From Entomortierella parvispora (taxonomy: Eukaryota; Mortierellomycota; Mortierellomycetes; Mortierellales; Mortierellaceae), in NCBI GenBank assembly GCA_963573315.1, contig OY752145.1, forward strand, positions 2,480,001-2,544,000: a stretch of DNA of 64,000 nt, read 5' to 3'. Positions 45,455 to 53,676 of this stretch are shown piece after piece; position 1 is the stretch's first letter, and each line of letters opens with the position of its first letter. Under the pieces are notes generated by a model, which searched no databases, was not told the DNA's origin, and worked only from the letters and a program-made list of their open reading frames with translations. The translations under genes were made by a program, and so were the position numbers.

Positions 45455-46534
45455 TCAGAACATGTTCGAACGATCCTTGTCGGCATAGAGGCAAAGCCCT
45501 GCCATTGCCATTGCCCCAGTAGCAATGGTGTAAATAGCAACAGCGTACAACATATTTCGCACGTTTTCCTTCGCTCTCTCCCGCCTCTCCGCCTTTTCCC
45601 CTTCATTTTCCCGTATAGTCGCAAGCTTTTCCAGCTCGTGCGCGACTGCCTTCCCTGTCTTTCTTATCTTCTGAGCAAACTTAAAGGCTATTTTCTCCTC
45701 GACTTCCTCGTCGGCCCATTGCTGCTCCCTCAACATCATGATTTTGTCCGACTCAAGTTGTCTCAGTCTGTCCTCCAGTTTCATTCGCTCCTCATCCATG
45801 ATCGCTTTCATCGCTTTGGTCTGCTTCTCATATTCGGCTACATTCGCGTCCAACTTCTCTCGATGAATCTCCTTCTGTCTTGTCAGCTCAATGTTCACCG
45901 CTTTGCCGGCTGCGGTGTCAGAAAGTGGTATATTTCGATCAACCATCTCTTGCTGGATTTCCAGGGCCGTTGGCTCATTCGTGAGAAATCCTCCGAAGAT
46001 TCGAATGAGATCGCTCTTGTCCTGATACCGATCGACAATGCAGCCCGCCTGTAGGCAATCTTTCCAGAACCTCTCCTTGAGTTCCTTTTCTCTTGTGAGA
46101 GCCTTGGACTCGTCAACCATTCCCCACCTGTTGGTCAACATGACAACATTCTGCAACGCCTCTTTGCCGCACAACTTTTCAAGCATCTCAGGGTTCTTGC
46201 GTGAACTTCCTCGGATGCGATTGTCACAGATGTTGTGGAGGTAGATGATACCAGAGACGCGGAATCCGTTCTTGTAGAGCGAAACAAGATGACTGGTGAT
46301 CTCTGTCAAGACCTCAGTATCTGAGCGGTGAGTGTCATCGAAGCCAGGGGTATCCAAGATCATAACCGGATGGCCAGCGATGTCACACCCAACTTGCTGA
46401 ATATGCCGAGTGTGGGATTCCAGTTCGTGGCCCACGCTAACATCTTGACCAGATATCTCTCTGATGAGATGGCTCTTTCCGGCGCCAGTGATTCCCATGA
46501 CAAGGATAATCTTGGTGATACACTCGTGTGTCAT
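45455..46534 (-). CDS. AIG1/GIMA-like GTPase with C-terminal membrane segment
   Basis: A single-exon frame of 359 aa, starting MTHECITKIILVMG; the frame extends upstream, but only as Ser/Pro-rich leader. G motifs: G1 GITGAGKS, switch Thr region SHTRHIQQ, G3 DTPGFDDTHRSD, G4-like VVMLTNRWG. Helical blocks conserved in the cluster follow (YLHNICDNRIRGSS, IQQEMVDRNIPL). A coiled-coil stalk of about 130 residues leads to a hydrophobic segment (MLYAVAIYTIATGAMAMAGL) and a short basic tail. Family knowledge: AIG1/GIMA GTPases dimerise on membranes and often carry C-terminal anchors. The usual NKxD is replaced by TNRW, as in other members here. The likely site is the cytosolic face of an organelle membrane; the function is unknown. 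Confidence 0.8.
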   Translation of the reverse strand: MTHECITKIILVMGITGAGKSHLIREISGQDVSVGHELESHTRHIQQVGCDIAGHPVMILDTPGFDDTHRSDTEVLTEITSHLVSLYKNGFRVSGIIYLHNICDNRIRGSSRKNPEMLEKLCGKEALQNVVMLTNRWGMVDESKALTREKELKERFWKDCLQAGCIVDRYQDKSDLIRIFGGFLTNEPTALEIQQEMVDRNIPLSDTAAGKAVNIELTRQKEIHREKLDANVAEYEKQTKAMKAIMDEERMKLEDRLRQLESDKIMMLREQQWADEEVEEKIAFKFAQKIRKTGKAVAHELEKLATIRENEGEKAERRERAKENVRNMLYAVAIYTIATGAMAMAGLCLYADKDRSNMF

Positions 46535-46999
46535 ATTGACGGAACAAACGGAATGGGGTGCTGAGGGTGTGCTAGGAGTTGGATTCGAAGGGAGCGGTTG
46601 TTTTATGGATGGACGGGACGAAGATGACAGGGTTGTGTGAAAAATGTTGATGTGCGGTTTCGGCGCACGTACCCAAATCTCATGCACTCAATGCATTGCC
46701 TGAGGGCAAAAAGCTTTGCCTTTACTGAAAATCAAAGCGCGGTGCTCTCATTGCTGCCCTAGTTTTTGCCACATCCCTTCGAGGCCACCTCGGGTTGACA
46801 AGAGTCTCCTCGTCAAAGAACATTGCGCAAAGTGTGAGGATGTGCTACCGCTTCTCTGATTAGTATCCTTAGCAACTTTGCAGTCCAAAAAAAAGAAAAA
46901 AAAGAAAAAATGTCTTTCAATCACGTCTGAGAAGGATATTGATGGGGGGGAGCGTTTTTGTTTTATTGTCGAAATCTATCTCGCTTGGGTATTACTGCT
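46535..46999. other. Intergenic region in GTPase cluster
   Basis: Promoter side of the GTPase gene at 45455 and the 3' flank of the next one. There is an A/T-rich run near 46888-46910, and no gene is seen. Confidence 0.4.
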
Positions 47000-48103
47000 T
47001 CAGAACTTGAAGATTTTGGAAATGAACCCTCCTCCGACGCTACCAAGGATGCTACCAACGACACCCTTAAAAATATCCCAGAACCCGAATTCCTCTTTTC
47101 TCATGTTCGCTCTTCCCGCCACGTGCTCTCTTATAGCAGTGAGCTTGGCCAGCTCCTGTGCGACTGAATCCTTCTCCTTCCCGAGCTCTTTCATCTTTTC
47201 TTGGAACTCTGTCTCCATCTTTTGTTGTTCCTTGGCTAGCTTGAGGAACTCTTGCTCCATACCAGCCTTGGCTGCCTCTTCAGCGCGTCGCTGTTCCGAC
47301 ATCATCATCAACTTTTCCGTCTCCAATTGCTTTAATCCGTTCTCCAGTTTCAATCGCTCCTCGTCTAGAAGAGACCTCATCTTTTTGGTTTGTTTCTCAT
47401 AGTCAGCAGCAATTGCTTCCAGCCTCTCCCGGTGAATCTTCTCCTGCCTTGCCAGCTCGATGTTCACGGCCTCGCCCGCAGCAGTTTCGCGAAGCGGTAT
47501 ATTTCGATCCACCATTTCTTGCTGGATTTCCAAGGCCGCCGGTTTACAGGTGAGAAACTCTTTGAAGATTCGAACAAGATCACTCCTGTCCCGGTAACGA
47601 TCGACCTTGCAACCAGCTTCCAGGTACATGTTCCAGTAGTCCTTCTTGAGCTCGCTTTCTTTCATGAGGGCCTCGGACTCATCAATCATTCCCCATCTGT
47701 TGGTCAACATGACCACATTCTGGAGCGCGCCCTTACCACAGAGCTTTTCAAACATCTGCAGGTTCTTGTAGGAGCTTCCTCGAATGCGATCTTGACGGAT
47801 GTCGTGGAGGTAGATAATGCCCGAGACACGGAATCCGCTCTTGTAGAGAAAAGCAAGGTGGTCAGCAACTTCTGTCAAGACCTCGGTATCAGAGCGATGA
47901 GTGTCGTCAAAGCCAGGGGTATCCAAGATCATGACTGAGTGGCCAGCAACTTTGCAGATGACTTGCTGAATATTCTGAGTGTACGATGCAAGTCCATGGC
48001 CCACGCCAACATCTTGACCAGAGATCTCTCTGATGAGATAGCTCTTGCCCGCACCGGTGATTCCCATCACAAGGATGATCTTGGTGGTACTGTCGCTTGT
48101 CAT
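47000..48103 (-). CDS. AIG1/GIMA-like GTPase with glycine-rich amphipathic tail
   Basis: A single-exon frame of 367 aa starting MTSDSTTKIILVMG. G motifs: GITGAGKS, SYTQNIQQ (switch I region), DTPGFDDTHRSD and VVMLTNRWG. Conserved blocks YLHDIRQDRIRGSS, WNMYLEAGCKVDRYRDRSD and IQQEMVDRNIPLRETAAGE match the other copies. The coiled-coil stalk (LLDEERLKLENGLKQLE onward) is longer than in the copy at 45455. It ends in EFGFWDIFKGVVGSILGSVGGGF and ISKIFKF, a Gly-rich amphipathic segment that could insert into a membrane as a hairpin or bind its surface. The gene is divergent from the GTPase at 48636, with about 530 bp between start codons. Function is unknown. Confidence 0.8.
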   Translation of the reverse strand: MTSDSTTKIILVMGITGAGKSYLIREISGQDVGVGHGLASYTQNIQQVICKVAGHSVMILDTPGFDDTHRSDTEVLTEVADHLAFLYKSGFRVSGIIYLHDIRQDRIRGSSYKNLQMFEKLCGKGALQNVVMLTNRWGMIDESEALMKESELKKDYWNMYLEAGCKVDRYRDRSDLVRIFKEFLTCKPAALEIQQEMVDRNIPLRETAAGEAVNIELARQEKIHRERLEAIAADYEKQTKKMRSLLDEERLKLENGLKQLETEKLMMMSEQRRAEEAAKAGMEQEFLKLAKEQQKMETEFQEKMKELGKEKDSVAQELAKLTAIREHVAGRANMRKEEFGFWDIFKGVVGSILGSVGGGFISKIFKF

Positions 48104-48240
48104 ATTGGCAAGAAAAATAAGAATGGGTGGGTGGTTTCTCGAGATGCAGGAGGAAGGGTAACTTCGCAAATGACGAGAGGGGGGTGAAAAAGATGGTGAA
48201 AAGGTTGGACCGGAGTTGGGCGTTTTATATTTCATGTGGG

Positions 48241-48310
48241 AAAAAACGAATCGAACCCGTGGCCTTTGAATGATAACGTGCGCGTTAACCTTGGCACTCT
48301 CAGAGTGGCA
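48241..48310 (-). other. tRNA-like relic with A-box, B-box and T-run
   Basis: On the minus strand an A-box-like word (about 48280-48296) lies some 25-35 nt before a good B-box (ggttcgattc, complement of 48248-48257). Six Ts follow at once, like a Pol III terminator. The acceptor and T stems do not pair properly, so this is not a working tRNA. It could be a tRNA pseudogene or the head of a SINE. Confidence 0.35.
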
Positions 48311-48635
48311 AAGGAAGGAGGATAGGAGGAGTAGGGGGGGGGGAGGGGGAAGATCTCTTTGCCTTGCAATTTTGGCAAAGCAGTGCAGGAAGAGAAAGGA
48401 AAAGGGGGGGGGGGGGGAGAAGGGAAGGTTTGCTTGGCCTTGCATTTTCTACAAACTAACACAAATCACCACCCGCTTGCACTGTACAATACTCCGGCAG
48501 GTCCTAAACAAAAAGACAGGCGGGCTTTGCCACAACTTTTTTTGACCTAGAAATACAACCCCATGAGATCATTCCCGAGCTCAATCACCTTCACAGATCC
48601 TACCTTCCATTCCAACAAAAATTCCTGCAATTCCA

Positions 48636-49679
48636 ATGGGCGGGGACTTTACCAAGATCATCCTTGTGATGGGCATCACGAGCGCAGGCAAGAGCTATCT
48701 CATCAGAGAAATATCTGGTCAAGATGTAAAAGTAGGCAACGACCTTAAATCTTGCACCCAGCATATCGAAGCGGTCAACTGCCAGATTGCTGGACAGCCC
48801 GTCATGATTCTGGATACACCTGGATCCGACGACACCCACCGATCTGATGCCGAGATCTTGACCGAAGTTGCCGAGTACCTCGCAAGCCTCTACAAGAACG
48901 GCTTTCAAGTTTGCGGTATCATCTATCTCCACAGCATCCGAGAAGACCGTGTCCGAGGAAGCTCCTACAAGAATCTAAAGATGTTTGAACAGCTATGTGG
49001 AGAAGGATCCCTCCAGAACGTCGTCATGTTGACCAACAGATGGGGATCCATTGACGAGTCAGAGGCCAAAACGAGAGAAGAAGAACTCAGGACCAACTTC
49101 TGGAACGTATATATGGCAGCAGGTTGTACAGTCGACCGCTATCGAAACAAGAGCGATCTCGTTCGAATCTTTGGAAAATTCCTTCAGAACAGCCCGGTCG
49201 CCCTGAGCATTCAAAGTGAGATGGTGGAAGGCAACAAAGCCGTGAGAGAGACATCTGCCCGAGTACTTCTTCGAAGAAATGCAGAGCTGGGTCAAGTCCG
49301 TGCCAAGTATTCTTTAGACCACAAGTCTCTGACGGAGCAACACGAGGCAGAAATGGCGGAGCTTGAACTGCAGCTTGCGAAGAACCGTCAAAAACTGCAG
49401 GAGGCCATTGCCGCTCCCAGAAAACCTGCGCCTGTTAAGGCGGTCCTACTATATGACTCGTCCAGAAAACTCTTCGTCAAGATATGTGACAATACATTGT
49501 GGTATCGCGGGTTAGTGGATCCTATGTGGGATGTGGTCACAACCAACCCAATAGGATATTGGGAAGCAGACAAATTTATTCACAAGCGAGGATACATTCA
49601 GCGTGTCAGTGGGCGACGATGGGAGGAGGTTCAGTCGCATTTTCACACAGTTTTTGAAGAACAGAGTTTTGACGCGTGA
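48636..49679 (+). CDS. AIG1/GIMA-like GTPase with distinct C-terminal domain
   Basis: A single-exon frame of 347 aa starting MGGDFTKIILVMG. G1 is GITSAGKS (Ser replaces Gly but the GxxxxGKS form is kept). G3 is DTPGSDDTHRSD (Ser replaces the Phe of all other copies). G4-like is VVMLTNRWG. The G domain keeps YLHSIREDRVRGSSYKN and AGCTVDRYRNKSDLVRIF. The stalk is short (about 50 residues). Instead of a membrane or lipid tail there is a compact domain of about 80 residues: KAVLLYDSSRKLFVKICDNT, then WYRGLVDPMWDVV, IGYWEADKF and SGRRWEEVQSHF. I do not recognise that domain. The aromatic-rich beta pattern suggests a small binding module. The gene is divergent from the GTPase at 47000. Confidence 0.75.
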   Translation: MGGDFTKIILVMGITSAGKSYLIREISGQDVKVGNDLKSCTQHIEAVNCQIAGQPVMILDTPGSDDTHRSDAEILTEVAEYLASLYKNGFQVCGIIYLHSIREDRVRGSSYKNLKMFEQLCGEGSLQNVVMLTNRWGSIDESEAKTREEELRTNFWNVYMAAGCTVDRYRNKSDLVRIFGKFLQNSPVALSIQSEMVEGNKAVRETSARVLLRRNAELGQVRAKYSLDHKSLTEQHEAEMAELELQLAKNRQKLQEAIAAPRKPAPVKAVLLYDSSRKLFVKICDNTLWYRGLVDPMWDVVTTNPIGYWEADKFIHKRGYIQRVSGRRWEEVQSHFHTVFEEQSFDA

Positions 49680-49813
49680 AAAAATAAAGTTGTCAAAATT
49701 GTACAACGATTCTTTTTTTTACACGATGCAATTGCGTGCGACAATGAAGTTCCAATCATAGTGAATAGATGCAATGACTTGCATTGCTGTGTTTATTGCC
49801 CTCGTAGATAGAT

Positions 49814-50854
49814 TCAAAGCATACAGCAGCGGCCTCCCCTTTGTTGTTCTCTCTCACGAACCATTCGCTCTTCGCGTTCTCGGATAGCGGAGAGTTTGGC
49901 CAGCTCCTGGGCTGCCGCAGTCTTCTCTGCATCAGCCCTTCTCATCTTCTCCTGGAATTCCTCTTGAATTCTTCTCTCTCGCTCTGCCATCTCTTTGTAC
50001 GCCTTTTCCATGCCGGCCTTGGCAGCCTCCTCGGCACGCTGCTGTTCTGTCATCATCCTAACCCTGTCTGCCTCGAGCTCCTTCAAGCTAGATTCCAACT
50101 TTCTTCGATCCTTATCCAACTCGCGTTTCATTCCTTCGCTTTTCTTGTCGTAATCAGCAGCAATCTCCTCCAATTGCGCCCTGTGCGCCTTCTCCAATCT
50201 CACCAACTCAACATTGACAGCTTCACCGGCTGCTGTCTCACGCAAGGGCTTGTTCATCACCACCATATCGTGTTGAATCTCCAAGACGGAGGGGCTGTTT
50301 TCGAGGAGCTCAGTAAAGATTCGAACGAGATCCTCCCGCGTCCGGTACCGCTCAACTCTGCAGCCTGCGGCGACATACATTTCCCAGTAGTCCCTCTTGA
50401 GTTCTTCTTCTTTTCGAATACCGTCGGCTTCATCAATCATTGACCACCGGTTGGTCAACATGACCACGTTATGGAGAGCTCCCTCACCACATAACTTTTC
50501 AAACATTTTCAGATTCTTGTACGAGCTTCCTCGGACACGGTCCTCCCGGATGTTGTGGAGGTAGATAACACCACTAACTTGAAATCCACTCCTGAAGAGC
50601 GTGGCGAGGTGCTCGGCAACTTCAGTCAAGACCTCAGTGTCAGATCGATGGGTGTCATCAAAACCGGGTGTGTCTAGGACCATGACTTTTTGTCCGGCAA
50701 TCTGAAAGTTGACCGCTTCGATGTGCTGGGTGCATGACCTAAGGCTGGTGCCTATTCTCACATTCTCACCGGAAATCTCTTTGACCAGGTAGCTCTTGCC
50801 GGCACCCGTGATGCCCATGACGAGGATGATCTTGGTGGCGGCGGTCTGCGTCAT
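49814..50854 (-). CDS. AIG1/GIMA-like GTPase with C-terminal CaaX box
   Basis: A single-exon frame of 346 aa starting MTQTAATKIILVMG. G motifs: GITGAGKS, SCTQHIEA (switch I region), DTPGFDDTHRSD and VVMLTNRWS. Conserved family blocks follow (YLHNIREDRVRGSSYKN, AAGCRVERYRTREDLVRIF, LRETAAGEAVNVEL). A long charged coiled coil (about residues 240-335) leads to RGGRCCML at the very end. CCML fits a CaaX box. A final Leu usually directs geranylgeranylation, and the Arg residues before it would help membrane binding. This replaces the hydrophobic tail of the copy at 45455. The gene is divergent from the GTPase at 51474. The lipid modification is inferred. Confidence 0.8.
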   Translation of the reverse strand: MTQTAATKIILVMGITGAGKSYLVKEISGENVRIGTSLRSCTQHIEAVNFQIAGQKVMVLDTPGFDDTHRSDTEVLTEVAEHLATLFRSGFQVSGVIYLHNIREDRVRGSSYKNLKMFEKLCGEGALHNVVMLTNRWSMIDEADGIRKEEELKRDYWEMYVAAGCRVERYRTREDLVRIFTELLENSPSVLEIQHDMVVMNKPLRETAAGEAVNVELVRLEKAHRAQLEEIAADYDKKSEGMKRELDKDRRKLESSLKELEADRVRMMTEQQRAEEAAKAGMEKAYKEMAERERRIQEEFQEKMRRADAEKTAAAQELAKLSAIREREERMVREREQQRGGRCCML

Positions 50855-51473
50855 GATCTTGGACTTGAACTTGGATTGGGTTTGGACTGTGGAGTTTGAG
50901 TTGGATATGGGTGGGAGGAGGCAAAGAGAAAAAGATGGGACAATGAGAGAAAAAGTAGCGGGCTTGCGACGCCTCTTTAAATACACGTTGCAGTATGTGA
51001 GGAAAGACAGTTGACTACTCAGCCGAAGAGTAGGCCGTGAATGTGTTCATCTACTGGCGCCAATCCCGTCGGTCCCCCCCCCTTCCCTGCTTTCAATCAT
51101 GCCTTTCTTGGAGTCTGTGCGCTGCTTTGCCCAAAAAAAAAAACAAATCGCGAAGCAAGAATTAGCGTGTCCTGAATCGCTCATCGCTCGGCCTGTGCCT
51201 TTGCCGTGCTTGACTTTGGGTAAAAAAAAAACTTTATGGTGCATGACAAGCGACGGGAAACTTTTGTGTTCCATCTGCCTTGAGATTGCAGCGAGATGGA
51301 CGTGCTTCTGCTTGCTTCGCCAACGGCATGGGGGGGAGCAATCCTTGAGCCAAGACTTTCAACTTTGCCTTGCTGAGTGTAGTCAAAAGTATCGGTCAAC
51401 TACATTACATCCCCCCTTCTCTCTTCCCATCCTTTCTTTCATCCCTCACACAACCACCTAACCAAGCACTAAC

Positions 51474-52502
51474 ATGGCATACGAGAGCAATCCCAAGATC
51501 ATCCTCGTGATGGGTATCACCGGCGTCGGCAAGAGCCACTTGGTCCGGGAGGTTTCTGGTCAAGAAATCCAAGTTGGCCACAACCTAAACTCTTGCACCC
51601 AGCACATTGAGCAGGTTTGTTGTGAGATTGATGGTCAACCAGTCTTGATCTTGGACACACCCGGCTTTGATGACACTGAGCGCTCAGACTTTCAAGTCCT
51701 GACCGAGGTGGCCGAGCATCTCACTCGCCTCTACAAGGACGACTTCCGCATTTCTGGTATCCTCTATCTCCACAACATTCTCGAGAACCGAGTACGGGGC
51801 AGCTCCCTTAAAAACCTTCAGATCTTTGAAAAGCTCTGTGGGGAAGGCTGTCTCCAGAATGTTGTCATGATCACGAACCGATGGGGGATGATGGATGAGG
51901 ATCAAGCACTCGAGAGGGAAGAAGAGCTCAAAAATGAGTATTGGAACCTGTATCTGGCTGCAGGGTGCAAGGTCGACAAATACCGGGACAAGACTGATCT
52001 TGATCGAATCTTCAAGTCCATTATCAATTACCAACCCTCGGTACTGAACATCCAGCACGAGATGGTTGAGTTGAACAAACCCCTGCGCGAGACTGCTGCT
52101 GGAGAAGTCATCAATGCAGAGCAAGCAAAGCAGGAAAAGAGGCAAAAGGAAGAGCTGGAGGCAATGGCCGATGTTCAAGAAAAGAAAACTCAAGAAATGA
52201 AGGCCGTTCTGGAACAAGAGCAATTGGACCTGGAGATCAAACGGAAACAGCAAGAGGAAGAGATGCTCGCTGTGTTGAAAGAACAGCAGCTCGCTCAGGA
52301 AGCAGCCAGAGCTGAGTTAGACAAGAAGAATTTTAGATTGGCTGAGGAGAGCAGGCAGAGAGAACAGGAGTTGAGGCAGAGGCAGATTGAATGGGAACAA
52401 CTCCAGGCTGCCCTCCAACTCGAACAGGCCAGAGTAGATGCGGCCAGGGAGCACCAGCAGCAAATGGAATCAAGGAAGAGAAGGCCGTTCTGGAAATTTT
52501 AG
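51474..52502 (+). CDS. AIG1/GIMA-like GTPase with coiled-coil tail
   Basis: A single-exon frame of 342 aa starting MAYESNPKIILVMG. G motifs: GITGVGKS, SCTQHIEQ (switch I region), DTPGFDDTERSD and VVMITNRWG. Blocks YLHNILENRVRGSSLKN, AAGCKVDKYRDKTDLDRIF and LRETAAGEVINAEQAKQE match the family. The stalk is a Glu/Gln-rich coiled coil of about 120 residues that runs to the end (SRKRRPFWKF). There is no hydrophobic segment and no CaaX box, so this copy may be soluble or anchor through the basic-aromatic end. It is the member most diverged in the G domain. Function is unknown. Confidence 0.8.
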   Translation: MAYESNPKIILVMGITGVGKSHLVREVSGQEIQVGHNLNSCTQHIEQVCCEIDGQPVLILDTPGFDDTERSDFQVLTEVAEHLTRLYKDDFRISGILYLHNILENRVRGSSLKNLQIFEKLCGEGCLQNVVMITNRWGMMDEDQALEREEELKNEYWNLYLAAGCKVDKYRDKTDLDRIFKSIINYQPSVLNIQHEMVELNKPLRETAAGEVINAEQAKQEKRQKEELEAMADVQEKKTQEMKAVLEQEQLDLEIKRKQQEEEMLAVLKEQQLAQEAARAELDKKNFRLAEESRQREQELRQRQIEWEQLQAALQLEQARVDAAREHQQQMESRKRRPFWKF

Positions 52503-52825
52503 TGGTATTTGATTGCTGTTCATTTTCCTTTCACCTCGTCTAGATAGTTCCACCAATTTTTTTTCAAGAAATGACACAAAAGAGTTCTACTAAAGTACTT
52601 ATAGGTGCCCTCATCCACAGGCAAGCCCTCATGTTCTCGTTGCTGTTGCTGTTTGGAAAAGGTACCTACGGGTTTCTTTGGTCAAAAAAGAGTAGATATG
52701 GAGATTAGAGGCGGTCCATTGATCCAGCCGACCTACTCCAAGAAGATAACCCTCTTCCGAAGCGGAAGATGTCCGTCTCATTGTCGTTTGTGGCTGCAGT
52801 TACGGTATGTGGTATAGGATGATCT

Positions 52826-52894
52826 AACCAAGTTGCCTTCGGTGAACATGGTGCTGGGGTTGCTGTCACTACTTCGCGCCCATTGTCCGACACG
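52826..52894 (+). repeat. Flanking direct repeat, left copy
   Basis: This 69-bp stretch matches 63090-63159 with few differences. It starts with one copy of the 22-bp unit (core caacttgccttcggtggac, here with small changes). Both copies have the same orientation and lie on either side of the XPG-Fanzor gene and its divergent neighbour. Confidence 0.75.
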
Positions 52895-53222
52895 GACAAG
52901 GAGTTATGAGTGTCTTGCGACGGGCACACAGATTTGCAGTATCCATACTGTTGTTCTTATCTTGGCAGGCGGGGCTCACCGAAGAAGGACTGTTACCGAT
53001 TTGGTATCGGTCTCCATAGGGGATACTAGTGTTGGCGCCGCGTGTTTTGACATCCACGAAATGTACATCGCTCTTCAGGTGTCCGGCAGGGCCCAAGGGT
53101 GTCTCATTTTATCCGTTGATTCTGATTCATTTGATCTGCTGGGGGGAGGAGCTCGGTGTCGAATGGCTCTCATAGTTGACGTCGTCGATGGAGATCCAAT
53201 TGCAAATAAAGGATTAATCTAT

Positions 53223-53338
53223 GTCACCTCCTGGGTGACAAATAAAACCAGAAAACTTTGGCCTGGGGATTTTACTTTCAAACTGTGACTGCTACTTAAG
53301 GGGAGGGTGACGGATTGTAACTGTCACCTTGGGGTGAC
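53223..53338. repeat. Cluster of GTCACC/GGTGAC hairpins
   Basis: The word gtcacc (53223-53228) pairs with ggtgac (53234-53239) around a short loop. A second gtcacc (53323-53328) pairs with ggtgac (53333-53338). Another ggtgac (53306-53311) can also pair with 53323-53328. Similar caaataaagg words flank the cluster (near 53203 and 53366). It lies 340-450 bp past the stop of the Fanzor-like frame. Confidence 0.6.
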
Positions 53339-53676
53339 AAGTAGATTGACCGTTGAGTTACCGGCAAATAAAGGGACATACAGCTAAACTCGTACAAATG
53401 AATAAAATCATGAGAATAAATTAGTTCACTATACGAAGGTTAGTGATAATACAGCAAATTATTTTATCTCTTTACCTGAGTCTTCGGAATAAAAAGACCC
53501 CGCACTTTTTGTAACTGATTTTTCAACAGCAGGAAAAGTGATAGGTTTGAATGTCAGGCAAGACTCTTTCAACGACCATTGCTGTCCGAAAAAGGAGGGG
53601 CATAGAAACACATGTAAACACTTACATCGGGTAGCAACCTTCCGGGGTGCTTATATGGTTCTTGGTACGGACGAAT

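Larger units (their letters stand above)
52503..53676. other. Non-coding region downstream of the Fanzor-like gene
   Basis: About 1.2 kb without a supported gene. It contains one copy of the 69-70 bp repeat (52826-52894) and a cluster of small hairpins (53223-53338). An open frame at 52833-53288 begins inside the repeat and has no family signal. The part next to 53676 is AT-rich and follows the stop codon of the XPG-Fanzor gene on the minus strand. Confidence 0.5.

Noticed and set aside
52833-53288. Open frame of 151 aa starting MPSVNMVLGLLSLLRAHCP
   Set aside because: The start lies inside the 70-bp DNA repeat also seen at 63090, and the rest has no domain and overlaps the hairpin region. 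The shared peptide reflects a DNA repeat, not a gene family.
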